From an uncultured Cetobacterium sp. (lineage in GTDB: Bacteria > Fusobacteriota > Fusobacteriia > Fusobacteriales > Fusobacteriaceae): DNA of 52,114 bases. Positions 1 to 8,386 of the stretch are shown piece by piece; position 1 is the first letter of the stretch; every line of letters starts with the position of its first letter. The stretch spans positions 1-52,114 of the forward strand of contig CASFCG010000018.1 in NCBI GenBank assembly GCA_949293295.1. The letters run 5' to 3'. The position numbers and the translations under genes are program-made. The notes under the pieces are model-generated. The model was not told the origin of the DNA. It saw only the letters and a list, made by a program, of their open reading frames with translations, and did not search any database.

Positions 1-145
1 AGTAGAAATGGTAATGCCAGGGGATAACATAGAGATGAACGTAGAATTAATCCACCCAATCGCGATGGAACCAGGATTAAGATTTGCGATAAGAGAGGGA
101 GGAAGAACGGTAGCATCAGGAGTAGTTGCTGAAATTACTAAGTAA
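1..145 (+). CDS. tuf: Elongation factor Tu, C-terminal fragment (5' end outside window)
   Basis: An open frame from base 2 gives 47 residues, ending GVVAEITK before TAA at 143-145. The stretch [20 protein letters not shown] followed by [12 protein letters not shown] is the conserved last strand region of EF-Tu domain III. EF-Tu carries aminoacyl-tRNA to the ribosome in the cytoplasm. Only the end of the gene is present, so domains I and II cannot be checked. A strong terminator follows 14 bases after the stop, so tuf closes the operon to its left. Confidence 0.97.
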   Translation, partial: VEMVMPGDNIEMNVELIHPIAMEPGLRFAIREGGRTVASGVVAEITK

Positions 146-159
146 TAATAAAAGTAGAA

Positions 160-187
160 GAGAGCAGAGTTTTTCTGCTCTCTTTTT
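160..187 (+). terminator. Intrinsic terminator of tuf
   Basis: GAGAGCAG (160-167) pairs perfectly with CTGCTCTC (175-182) across a 7-nt loop and is followed by TTTTT. This is a canonical Rho-independent terminator placed just after tuf. Confidence 0.93.
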
Positions 188-402
188 ATGCTCTAAGTTT
201 TGTAAGTTGTTTTTATATAAATAGTTATATCAATAAAAAACTTAGAAAAAATATTGGAATATAAAATTTAGTTACAAGATTTTCTTTTCATATTTCCTCT
301 TCTTTTCAATAAATGTATTAAGAAATAAGATGTACATCTTGTTAATGAATCTATATTATCATAATTTTTGAAAAAAATAATTATATTTCAAAAAAATAAA
401 AA

Positions 403-431
403 TTTATTTTCAAAATAGAATGTTGTATAAT
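403..431 (+). promoter_or_regulatory. Probable promoter of the mccB-mccC-like pair
   Basis: A perfect TATAAT lies at 426-431. A poor -35 match (TTTATT, 403-408) lies 17 bp upstream. Start of transcription would be near 438, giving a short leader before the ATG at 475, which has the strong ribosome binding site AAGGGGGG at 464-471. No operator-like palindrome is visible. Confidence 0.5.
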
Positions 432-474
432 TTATTCAATTATATTTTATAACGTATGTCTATAAGGGGGGATT

Positions 475-1518
475 ATGAAATTTAAAACGTCATATTTAGC
501 GAGTTTGCAAAAGTTAGAAGAAGATAGTTATCTGCTTGGATATGGAACTTTTCAAGATGAAATTTCGAAAGTAAAGGCAGAAAAAATCTACAAAATACTA
601 AATTACACTAAGATTGAACGAACAGAAAAAGAAATAAAAAAATTTTTAGAAAAAAATAAAATAGAAATGTCATTGACTGATTATTTATTGATACATAAGC
701 AATTAACTGTGACAGAATCATTGTTCCTAAAAACTGAGGCTCCAGAGTTTAAATCTTTCTTGTTTTTAGAGTCGATATTTGATAATGTGGAAAAAATTAT
801 TAAAAATTTTAGAAAAACTAATTTTTATATAATAGGTTGTGGAGGAATAGGAAATAATATATCTTACGCTATTGCTTCATATATGCCTAAAAAAATAGTT
901 TTGGTAGATGGAGATATAATAGCCAGTAGCAATTTGAATCAACAATTTTTATTTGACGAAAGATGTGTAGGAAAACCTAAAGCAGAAATTTTAACTGAAA
1001 AACTTAGGGCGAGATTTAAAGAGGTAGAAATTGAATATCATAATGAATTCTTAAATGAAAAATTATTAGAAAAGATAATTAATTCAGAAGAAAAAAATAT
1101 ATTTTTAATTTCGGGAGATGAGGGAAAAGTGTTGGAAATTGGAATGAAAATGGCAGTAAAAACTAAGAGTCCACTACTAAATATAGGGTATTTAAATGAT
1201 ATTTCAGTAATTGGTCCATTTTATATTCCTGATTTGTCAGCGTATCCATTTTGTAGTAATATAGGTGCTAGTGAAAATAATGAAAATAGTTTTAGAATAG
1301 ATAGTTATAGCCCACCATCAAGCTATATAAATAATACTTTAGCAACCAATATGGTTTTAATAGATATTTTGTATTTTTTAAAAGAAGAATATGACAAAAT
1401 AACTTCGTTAAATAAAAGAGTAGGAATAGAGTGTAAAAATTTTATAAAACAAGAGATTTTAGTAGCTAAAGCGGGAAAATGTGAAATATGTGGAGGTAGG
1501 AATGAAGATAACAAATAA
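475..1518 (+). CDS. MccB-like ThiF/E1-family adenylyltransferase (microcin C-type peptide modification)
   Basis: The 347-residue protein is an E1-like enzyme. The nucleotide-binding loop GCGGIGN is at 121-127, the acidic VDGD follows at 144-147, then SSNLNQQFLF and VGKPKAE, and ISGD ends at the likely Mg/ATP Asp214. Beyond the general ThiF fold it shares segments I recall from E. coli MccB: GYLNDISVIGPFYIP (238-252), SLNKRVGI (311-318) and a terminal CxxC (336-339), at nearly the same total length (about 350). MccB adenylylates the C-terminal Asn of a heptapeptide to make microcin C7. The N-terminal 110 residues match the position of MccB's peptide-clamp domain. One Cys of the first zinc pair is missing (AYPFC at 256-260). 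The next gene is an MFS exporter overlapping by 17 bp, as in mcc operons. Function is inferred; a related ThiF activity on another peptide is possible. Confidence 0.8.
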   Translation: MKFKTSYLASLQKLEEDSYLLGYGTFQDEISKVKAEKIYKILNYTKIERTEKEIKKFLEKNKIEMSLTDYLLIHKQLTVTESLFLKTEAPEFKSFLFLESIFDNVEKIIKNFRKTNFYIIGCGGIGNNISYAIASYMPKKIVLVDGDIIASSNLNQQFLFDERCVGKPKAEILTEKLRARFKEVEIEYHNEFLNEKLLEKIINSEEKNIFLISGDEGKVLEIGMKMAVKTKSPLLNIGYLNDISVIGPFYIPDLSAYPFCSNIGASENNENSFRIDSYSPPSSYINNTLATNMVLIDILYFLKEEYDKITSLNKRVGIECKNFIKQEILVAKAGKCEICGGRNEDNK

Positions 1519-2671
1519 GAAATCTTACTATTTCAATATATTTCTGGTAACAGTAGCTATAACTATTCCACATTCGATTTTGACAATAATATTGCTAGGA
1601 AAAGGAATAACCTTATCACAGATAGCTTTTATACAGTCGATGTACAGTCTAGCAATAATTTTATTTGAATTTCCTAGTGGAGTTTTATCTGATTTAACCT
1701 CAAGAAAGAAAATATATCTCTTGTCACTACTCTTTCAAATAATAGGGTTTTCCTTTATTTTATATTTTTCGAATTTTTATCTCTTGTGTGCAGCTTGGTT
1801 TTTATATGGGATATCTACAGCTTTAGATTCTGGAACTTTAGACTCCGAGATTTTGGTAGAATTAAAAAGCAAAAATGAGGATATAATGGACTTTATGAAA
1901 AACTCTGAGCAACTTAGGTTAGTAAGTGCTATTATTGGAGCAGGAAGTGGATTTTATCTATATAATAAGATTGATATTAATATTTATTATGTTTCCTTAG
2001 GATTTTTATTAACTTCATTAATTTGGGTATATACAACATTTAAAAGTGACAAAAGCGAGAAAAAACGTGAAACTGGAATAAAGAAACATATAAAAGAACT
2101 ACTTTTAGAAATAAGAGAAAAACCACAAATCAAATATTTAATAGTTGGAAAGGGGATTTTTCAGATATTTGTTCAAGTACATTTTCAATTTTGGCAAGGA
2201 ATATTTTTATATAAAAATATAAGTAAAGAGTATTTTTATCTGTTTTACTTAGTTTTTCAATTTGTAACTATTTTTTCGTACAAGACAAATATAAAAAAGG
2301 TAGATATAAAAAAGATGCTATTTTTATATGGGGTATGTTTAGTTACAATACTTTCTTTAAAGACAGAAGCTATTAATAATGTTGTGTTTTTAACTATGTA
2401 TTTTGCTATAGTGTTTATGATGTTTATAGTGAGTTATATTTATGACTACTGGTTTAATATTGTGATAGATATAGATAGAATAAGTTCTTTAACCTCTCTA
2501 ATGTCAACTATATCAAGAGTTTTTTCTTTTGCTACACTACTTATATTGGGAATAGAATTAAAGTATTTTTCAATAATTAATATATTTATAATAAATACAG
2601 TTCTGTCCCTGACACTTGTTCTAATAATATTCATAAAACTATATTTAAATTATAGTAAAGTGAAAAAATAA
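1502..2671 (+). CDS. MFS transporter, MccC-like putative exporter
   Basis: The start chosen is ATG 1502, preceded by GGAGG at 1492-1496, giving 389 residues. An upstream in-frame codon at 1481 has no binding site. The protein is highly hydrophobic with about 12 membrane spans and shows the MFS loop signature GVLSDLTSRKK (residues 60-70) between spans 2 and 3. It starts inside the 3' end of the mccB-like gene, so the two are translationally coupled. In microcin C clusters the MFS protein MccC exports the nucleotide-peptide and gives partial self-immunity. That role is inferred here from context only. No MccE/MccF-type immunity gene lies alongside. It may equally export another small molecule. 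Confidence 0.75.
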   Translation: MKITNKKSYYFNIFLVTVAITIPHSILTIILLGKGITLSQIAFIQSMYSLAIILFEFPSGVLSDLTSRKKIYLLSLLFQIIGFSFILYFSNFYLLCAAWFLYGISTALDSGTLDSEILVELKSKNEDIMDFMKNSEQLRLVSAIIGAGSGFYLYNKIDINIYYVSLGFLLTSLIWVYTTFKSDKSEKKRETGIKKHIKELLLEIREKPQIKYLIVGKGIFQIFVQVHFQFWQGIFLYKNISKEYFYLFYLVFQFVTIFSYKTNIKKVDIKKMLFLYGVCLVTILSLKTEAINNVVFLTMYFAIVFMMFIVSYIYDYWFNIVIDIDRISSLTSLMSTISRVFSFATLLILGIELKYFSIINIFIINTVLSLTLVLIIFIKLYLNYSKVKK

Positions 2672-2782
2672 AAAATAATACAATTCAAAATGTGGAAGAC
2701 AGTATTTAAACTTATAGTTTTGGACAAACTTTTCTCCAAAAAAGTAAGTCAAATAGAACAAGAAAGAAAAATAAAAATTTAG

Positions 2783-2811
2783 TTGACAAAAAAAGATAAG
2801 TATGATATCTT
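2783..2811 (+). promoter_or_regulatory. Promoter of the hrcA-grpE-dnaK operon
   Basis: TTGACA at 2783-2788, a 17-bp spacer and TATCTT at 2806-2811, with TG in the extended -10 position (2803-2804). The predicted transcription start is immediately upstream of the CIRCE operator, the usual arrangement for HrcA repression. Confidence 0.85.
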
Positions 2812-2822
2812 GTATCTAGATG

Positions 2823-2849
2823 TTAGCACTCGCTATTAAAGAGTGCTAA
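2823..2849 (+). promoter_or_regulatory. CIRCE operator (HrcA binding site)
   Basis: TTAGCACTC (2823-2831), a 9-bp spacer and GAGTGCTAA (2841-2849) form the exact CIRCE consensus. HrcA binds this inverted repeat and represses the heat-shock operon; GroE-dependent folding of HrcA sets the response. It lies in the 5' leader of hrcA, so the operon is autoregulated. No second copy was seen upstream of dnaJ. Confidence 0.98.
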
Positions 2850-2870
2850 TAAAAAGGAAAGGTGGATTGT

Positions 2871-3848
2871 ATGGTCAGTGAAAGAGAAAAATTAGTGCTA
2901 GGAGCTATTATAGATTTCTATTTACTTTCTGGGGAAACTATTGGTTCAAGGACATTAGTAAAAAAATATAATATTGACCTGTCATCTGCTACAATTAGGA
3001 ATGTTATGTCAGATTTGGAAGATATGGGATTTATAGCTAAAACTCATACATCTTCGGGAAGAATACCAACAGATAAAGGATATAGATTTTACTTGGAGGA
3101 GCTTTTAAGGATAGAAAAACTATCGCGAGATGAATTGAATAGGATAAATGCCACATATGAGTTTAAGGTGAGAGAGATTGAAGCTATATTGAAAAAAACT
3201 TCAACCTTGGTTTCAAAATTGACAAACTGTATAGGAGTAGTGATTGAACCGACACATAGAAAAGAGGAGATTAGAAAGGTGGAGTTGATACACATAGATA
3301 ACTATATGGCGTTGGCGGTTATAGTTATGGAAAATAGAAGTGTTAAGACAAAAAAAATCTATTTTGATAATCCTTGTAGTGAGGTTGAGTTGTTTGAACT
3401 TACAAAGAAAATAAATTCAGAACTTAAAGAGAAAAAAATAAATGAAGAGCTGGAATTAATCTTGAATAATCTTTATGATGAGGTTGAAGGGCAGCTATTT
3501 TTAGAAAGTTCAGCGGAGATTTTTAAAAATAAAGAGATAGATGAGATAAGTGATGCTTTGGGAATATTTTCTAATAAGGCGAAAATGAGAGAGGTGTTTG
3601 AAAATGCCGTAAAATTTAAGCCCTTAAAAAACGGTGAAGTGAATGTTATTTTTGGGGATGAGTTGGATATGAGAGGTCTGGAAAATTACAGTTTTGTATA
3701 TTCAATGTATAATTTTGATGGCTCACCTGGTATTATAGGTGTCGTTGGTCCTAAGAGGATGGCTTATTCTAAAACAATAGGAGTGATAAAGCATATTACA
3801 GAAGAGGTTAATAAAGCGATAAAATTAATAGGCTGTAAAGGAGAGTAA
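2871..3848 (+). CDS. hrcA: Heat-inducible transcription repressor HrcA
   Basis: The start is taken at ATG 2871, with AGGTGG at 2860-2865; a GTG at 2862 is in frame but lies in the binding site. The 325-residue product begins VSEREKLVLGAIIDFYLLSGETIGSR and contains the winged-helix segment SSATIRNVMSDLEDMGF with the HTSSGRIPTDKGYR wing, all diagnostic of HrcA. The C-terminal GAF-like part carries EVNVIFGDE and the GIIGVVGPKRMAYSK motif. It is the first gene of hrcA-grpE-dnaK and binds the CIRCE element just upstream. Confidence 0.97.
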   Translation: MVSEREKLVLGAIIDFYLLSGETIGSRTLVKKYNIDLSSATIRNVMSDLEDMGFIAKTHTSSGRIPTDKGYRFYLEELLRIEKLSRDELNRINATYEFKVREIEAILKKTSTLVSKLTNCIGVVIEPTHRKEEIRKVELIHIDNYMALAVIVMENRSVKTKKIYFDNPCSEVELFELTKKINSELKEKKINEELELILNNLYDEVEGQLFLESSAEIFKNKEIDEISDALGIFSNKAKMREVFENAVKFKPLKNGEVNVIFGDELDMRGLENYSFVYSMYNFDGSPGIIGVVGPKRMAYSKTIGVIKHITEEVNKAIKLIGCKGE

Positions 3849-3849
3849 A

Positions 3850-4419
3850 ATGAGCGAAAAAGAGATAAAAGATGAGAGATTGGAAGAGGATGTAGAGAAG
3901 ATTGAAGAGCTTGAGGTAGTTGAGGAAAAAGAGGAAGATGGGAAAAAAGAAGAAAATGGCTTAGAAAAAGAGGTTGAAAAACTGAAGATTGAGCTTGAGG
4001 ACTGGAAAAACTCATATCTTAGGAAGCAAGCAGAGTTTCAAAATTTTACAAAAAGAAAAGAGAAAGAGTTTGAGGATTTAAAGGCTTTTGCATCGGAAAA
4101 AATAATTATAAAACTTTTGGATATTATTGATAACTTGGAGAGAGGAATAACAGCTTCATCAGAAACAAAAGATTTCGATTCATTAGTAAAGGGTGTCGAG
4201 TTAACTTTATCACAGATGAAAGGGACAATATCAAGTGAGGGAGTAAAAGCTATTGTAACAGAGGGAGAGTTATTTGACCCACATCATCATATGGCAGTAG
4301 CAGTGGAGGATTCAGAAGAGCATAAAAATGATGAGATTATAGCAGAACTTCAAAAGGGATACAAGATGAAAGGAAAAGTTATAAGACCATCAATGGTTAA
4401 AGTTTGTAAGAAAAGTTAA
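3850..4419 (+). CDS. grpE: Nucleotide exchange factor GrpE
   Basis: The 189-residue protein starts one base after hrcA stops, with AAGGAG upstream. The first 55 residues are very rich in Glu and Lys and probably form the disordered/coiled-coil tail. The core follows with the GrpE dimer helix (WKNSYLRKQAEFQNFTKRK) and the beta-domain signature FDPHHHMAV and KGYKMKGKVIRPSMVKV. GrpE releases ADP from DnaK. Cotranscription with hrcA and dnaK places it under CIRCE control. Confidence 0.97.
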   Translation: MSEKEIKDERLEEDVEKIEELEVVEEKEEDGKKEENGLEKEVEKLKIELEDWKNSYLRKQAEFQNFTKRKEKEFEDLKAFASEKIIIKLLDIIDNLERGITASSETKDFDSLVKGVELTLSQMKGTISSEGVKAIVTEGELFDPHHHMAVAVEDSEEHKNDEIIAELQKGYKMKGKVIRPSMVKVCKKS

Positions 4420-4462
4420 ATTTAGTTAAAAACAGAATTTATTATAGATTAAATAATTTTAG

Positions 4463-6280
<1,818 letters not shown>

Positions 6281-6303
6281 TTTGATAGTGGAAAGTTGAT
6301 AGA

Positions 6304-6334
6304 GGGAATGGGGTATTTTACTCTGTTCCCTTTT
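6304..6334 (+). terminator. Terminator after dnaK
   Basis: GGGAATGGGGT (6304-6314) pairs, with some G-U pairs, with ACTCTGTTCCC (6320-6330), followed by TTTT. It separates the CIRCE operon from the ogt/dnaJ pair, though some readthrough into ogt is likely because no other promoter for ogt is obvious. Confidence 0.8.
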
Positions 6335-6362
6335 AACTAATGTTGATTTGAAGAGAGAGAAA

Positions 6363-6830
6363 ATGAAAGGAAGAGGCTATTTAGAGGTAAAAGGACTAGG
6401 TTTGATTGAGATATGTGAAAAAGAGAATGGAATTAGCAGTATCACTTTTGAAGAAAATAGGTTGGAGGAGATATATTCTGAAGAGGTAGAAAAATGTGTA
6501 GAGCAGTTGAAAGAGTATTTTGCTGGAAAAAGAAGAGATTTTAATATAAAACTGGATATAAGTCAAGGTACTGAATTTCAACAGAAAGCTTGGAGAGCTT
6601 TGTTGAAGATACCTTATGGAGAGACAAGAAGTTATCAGGAACAAGCAAAAACTATAGAAAAACCAAAAGCTGTTAGAGCTGTTGGAGGAGCTAATAACAA
6701 AAATCCAATCTCAATTATAATACCTTGCCATAGAGTTATAGGAAAAAATGGAAAATTAGTAGGATATGGAGGTGGGGTTTTTAGAAAAGAGTATCTACTA
6801 AAGTTGGAAAGTGCAAAATATAAAAAATAG
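6363..6830 (+). CDS. ogt: Methylated-DNA-[protein]-cysteine S-methyltransferase
   Basis: The start at ATG 6363 (GAGAGAG upstream) gives 155 residues; an in-frame TTG at 6348 lies too close to the terminator. The active-site motif IIPCHRVIG places the alkyl-accepting Cys at 122, followed by the GYGGGVFRKEYLLKLE helix. The helix-turn-helix part reads FQQKAWRALLKIPYGETRSY. The enzyme removes alkyl groups from O6-alkylguanine and is used once. It sits between dnaK and dnaJ, an unusual interruption of the chaperone cluster. It could be named ogt or adaB; the choice cannot be made from sequence alone. Confidence 0.93.
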   Translation: MKGRGYLEVKGLGLIEICEKENGISSITFEENRLEEIYSEEVEKCVEQLKEYFAGKRRDFNIKLDISQGTEFQQKAWRALLKIPYGETRSYQEQAKTIEKPKAVRAVGGANNKNPISIIIPCHRVIGKNGKLVGYGGGVFRKEYLLKLESAKYKK

Positions 6831-6879
6831 GGGAAAATCTTAGAGAGTTAAGTAATTATATATTATTATTGATAAAATA

Positions 6880-6888
6880 TGCTATAAT
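6880..6888 (+). promoter_or_regulatory. Extended -10 promoter of dnaJ
   Basis: TGCTATAAT at 6880-6888 is a perfect extended -10 element. No good -35 lies at the right distance (the TTGATA at 6869 is only 8 bp away). There is no CIRCE copy here, so dnaJ may be expressed partly apart from dnaK. Confidence 0.65.
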
Positions 6889-6921
6889 TTATGTCAGACT
6901 AAGAATGGAGGAAATATTAAA

Positions 6922-8088
6922 ATGGCTAAAAGAGATTTTTATGAAGTATTAGGCGTTTCAAAAAATGCTTCTGATGCAGAGATAAAAAAAGCTTATAGAA
7001 AAGCAGCGATGCAATATCATCCAGATAAGTTCAGTGGAGCTAGTGAGAAAGAGAAAAAAAATGCAGAAGAAAAGTTTAAAGAGATAAATGAAGCTTATCA
7101 AATTTTATCAGATGAAAATAAAAAGGCTCAATATGATAGATTTGGACACGCTGCTTTTGAAAATGGTGGTGGAGCTGGAGGCTTTAACGGTAATTTTAGT
7201 GGTGGATTTGAAGATTTAGGAGATATTTTTAATTCTTTCTTTGGTGGAGGAGGTGGATTCGGGGGATTTGGTAGTTCAACATCCTATGAGAGAATGGCTC
7301 AGCCCGGAGAGGATTTAAGGTATAATCTTGAGCTTACTTTAGAAGAGGTAGCAAAAGGAGTAGAAAAAACTTTAAAATATAAGAGAAGAGGAAAATGTAA
7401 AAAGTGTAATGGAAGTGGAGCAGAGCCAGGAACACAACTAAAAACATGTTCTAAATGTAATGGAAGTGGTCATATAAAAGTTACACAAAATAGCTTTTTT
7501 GGAGCGATACAGACAGTAAAAGAGTGTGATGTTTGTCATGGAAAAGGAAAGATTCCGGAGAAGAAATGTAAATCTTGTCATGGAACGGGACTTGAAACAG
7601 AGGTTATAGAAAAAACTGTAAAAATACCGGCAGGACTAGAGGATGGACAAAAAGTAAGATTGGCAGGGATGGGAAATATAAGTTCTGAAGGTGGCGATAA
7701 TGGTGATTTATACATTTTTATAAAAGTAAAAAAACACCCGCTATTCGAGAGAGATGGAGTAGATATAGTTTGTGAGGTTCCAATCACATTTGCTCAAGCA
7801 ACTTTAGGAGCGGAGATTGAAATACCAACGTTAAATGGAAAGAAAACCATAAAGATACCAGCTGGAACACAAAATGATAAACTGTTTAGATTAAAAGGAG
7901 AAGGAATAAAGCATCCTAGAAGTCCGTATACGGGTGATGAGATAATAAAAGTGAAAATAGAGGTTCCAGTTAATTTAAGCAATGAACAAGAGGAACTTTT
8001 AAGGAGATTTGACGAGAGTTTAAAGGAAAAAAATCATAAAGAGAATAAGAGTTTTTTAAATAAACTAAAAGATTTTTTTCACAAGTAA
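6922..8088 (+). CDS. dnaJ: Chaperone protein DnaJ (Hsp40)
   Basis: The 388-residue protein has the full type I layout. The J domain carries HPD at 33-35. A Gly/Phe-rich linker spans about 75-118. Four zinc repeats CKKCNGSG, CSKCNGSG, CDVCHGKG and CKSCHGTG follow, then the C-terminal substrate-binding domains. GGAGG at 6907-6911 precedes the ATG. DnaJ stimulates the DnaK ATPase and delivers substrates. A good terminator follows 35 bases after the stop. Confidence 0.98.
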   Translation: MAKRDFYEVLGVSKNASDAEIKKAYRKAAMQYHPDKFSGASEKEKKNAEEKFKEINEAYQILSDENKKAQYDRFGHAAFENGGGAGGFNGNFSGGFEDLGDIFNSFFGGGGGFGGFGSSTSYERMAQPGEDLRYNLELTLEEVAKGVEKTLKYKRRGKCKKCNGSGAEPGTQLKTCSKCNGSGHIKVTQNSFFGAIQTVKECDVCHGKGKIPEKKCKSCHGTGLETEVIEKTVKIPAGLEDGQKVRLAGMGNISSEGGDNGDLYIFIKVKKHPLFERDGVDIVCEVPITFAQATLGAEIEIPTLNGKKTIKIPAGTQNDKLFRLKGEGIKHPRSPYTGDEIIKVKIEVPVNLSNEQEELLRRFDESLKEKNHKENKSFLNKLKDFFHK

Positions 8089-8123
8089 AGCAAAATATAT
8101 AAAAGTAATGAAGAAAATATTTT

Positions 8124-8156
8124 AAGCTGTAGACATTTTGTCAAACAGCTTTTTTA
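8124..8156 (+). terminator. Terminator after dnaJ
   Basis: AAGCTGT (8124-8130) pairs with ACAGCTT (8145-8151) and runs into a T tract. It isolates the heat-shock genes from the carAB promoter 23 bp further on. Confidence 0.88.
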
Positions 8157-8178
8157 TTGTAATCCAATGGTTTTATAT

Positions 8179-8207
8179 TTGACATTTAGAGGAAAAACAT
8201 ATATAAT
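8179..8207 (+). promoter_or_regulatory. Strong promoter of the carAB leader
   Basis: A perfect TTGACA (8179-8184), 17-bp spacer and perfect TATAAT (8202-8207). Transcription should start near 8214, so about 165 nt of leader RNA are made before carA. A consensus promoter upstream of an attenuator is the pattern of an operon controlled mainly by termination. Confidence 0.92.
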
Positions 8208-8242
8208 ATTTCTCAATGAATATAAAAAAGGTGGTGGAAAAG

Positions 8243-8386
8243 ATGAAAAAAAAGGCTAAGTTTTATTATAAAAGTGTCGATTTTTTGTTCTTTTCATCAT
8301 TTATATATTATTTAATGATTTTTATTTTAAAGTATGATTTTAAATCATACTTTTTTTTTAAAATTTTTATAGGAGGAAATGAATGA
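8243..8386 (+). CDS. carAB leader peptide, 47 codons, U-rich and running through the attenuator
   Basis: An ATG at 8243, preceded by AGGTGGTGG (8229-8237), opens a frame of 47 codons. It begins MKKKAKFYYKSVDF, continues with Phe/Tyr/Ile codons that make the transcript extremely U-rich, reads straight through the terminator hairpin at 8330-8359, and stops with TGA at 8384-8386, overlapping the carA ATG at 8383. A leader ORF that crosses the terminator and whose RNA contains U-runs for polymerase pausing is the arrangement of the E. coli pyrBI leader (44 codons), where low UTP stalls polymerase so the ribosome can block hairpin formation. That mechanism is inferred here. The peptide itself resembles nothing I know. 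Confidence 0.72.
   Translation: MKKKAKFYYKSVDFLFFSSFIYYLMIFILKYDFKSYFFFKIFIGGNE
8330..8359 (+). terminator. Attenuator (intrinsic terminator) in the carAB leader
   Basis: AAGTATGATTT (8330-8340) and AAATCATACTT (8342-8352) are perfect complements, followed by a run of nine T (8351-8359). The hairpin lies 24 bases before the carA start and inside the leader ORF. A ribosome translating the leader would cover the stem, which is the basis for the attenuation model. Confidence 0.9.

Larger units (their letters stand above)
146..474 (+). other. Gene-free leader upstream of the mccB-like gene
   Basis: Apart from the tuf terminator this 329-bp stretch holds no convincing gene. It was read for a short precursor peptide of the MccA kind, which should end in Asn. 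No Asn codon directly followed by a stop occurs on the plus strand between 188 and 475. The longest ATG peptide (330-371, 13 codons) has no ribosome binding site and ends His-Asn-Phe. The only regulatory feature seen is the -10 element at 426-431. Confidence 0.6.

Noticed and set aside
330-371. 13-codon ORF upstream of the mccB-like gene as precursor peptide
   Set aside because: It has no credible ribosome binding site and ends in Phe, not the Asn expected for an MccA-type substrate. An inner ATG gives only eight residues with the same end.
456-485. 9-codon ORF overlapping the mccB-like start
   Set aside because: No ribosome binding site precedes it, and the strong AAGGGGGG lies inside it, serving the ATG at 475.
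2690-2782. 30-codon ORF between the MFS gene and the hrcA promoter
   Set aside because: No ribosome binding site, runs up to the hrcA -35 element, and ends in Ile; probably chance, though a small immunity or precursor peptide cannot be fully excluded.
6869-6888. TTGATA as -35 for the dnaJ promoter
   Set aside because: Only 8 bp separate it from TATAAT; the extended -10 explains the promoter better.
8160-8382. T-box, PyrR site or pyrimidine riboswitch in the carAB leader
   Set aside because: No T-box bulge sequence (UGGN) with specifier loop and no PyrR anti-antiterminator pattern could be recognised; the leader ORF across the terminator fits better.
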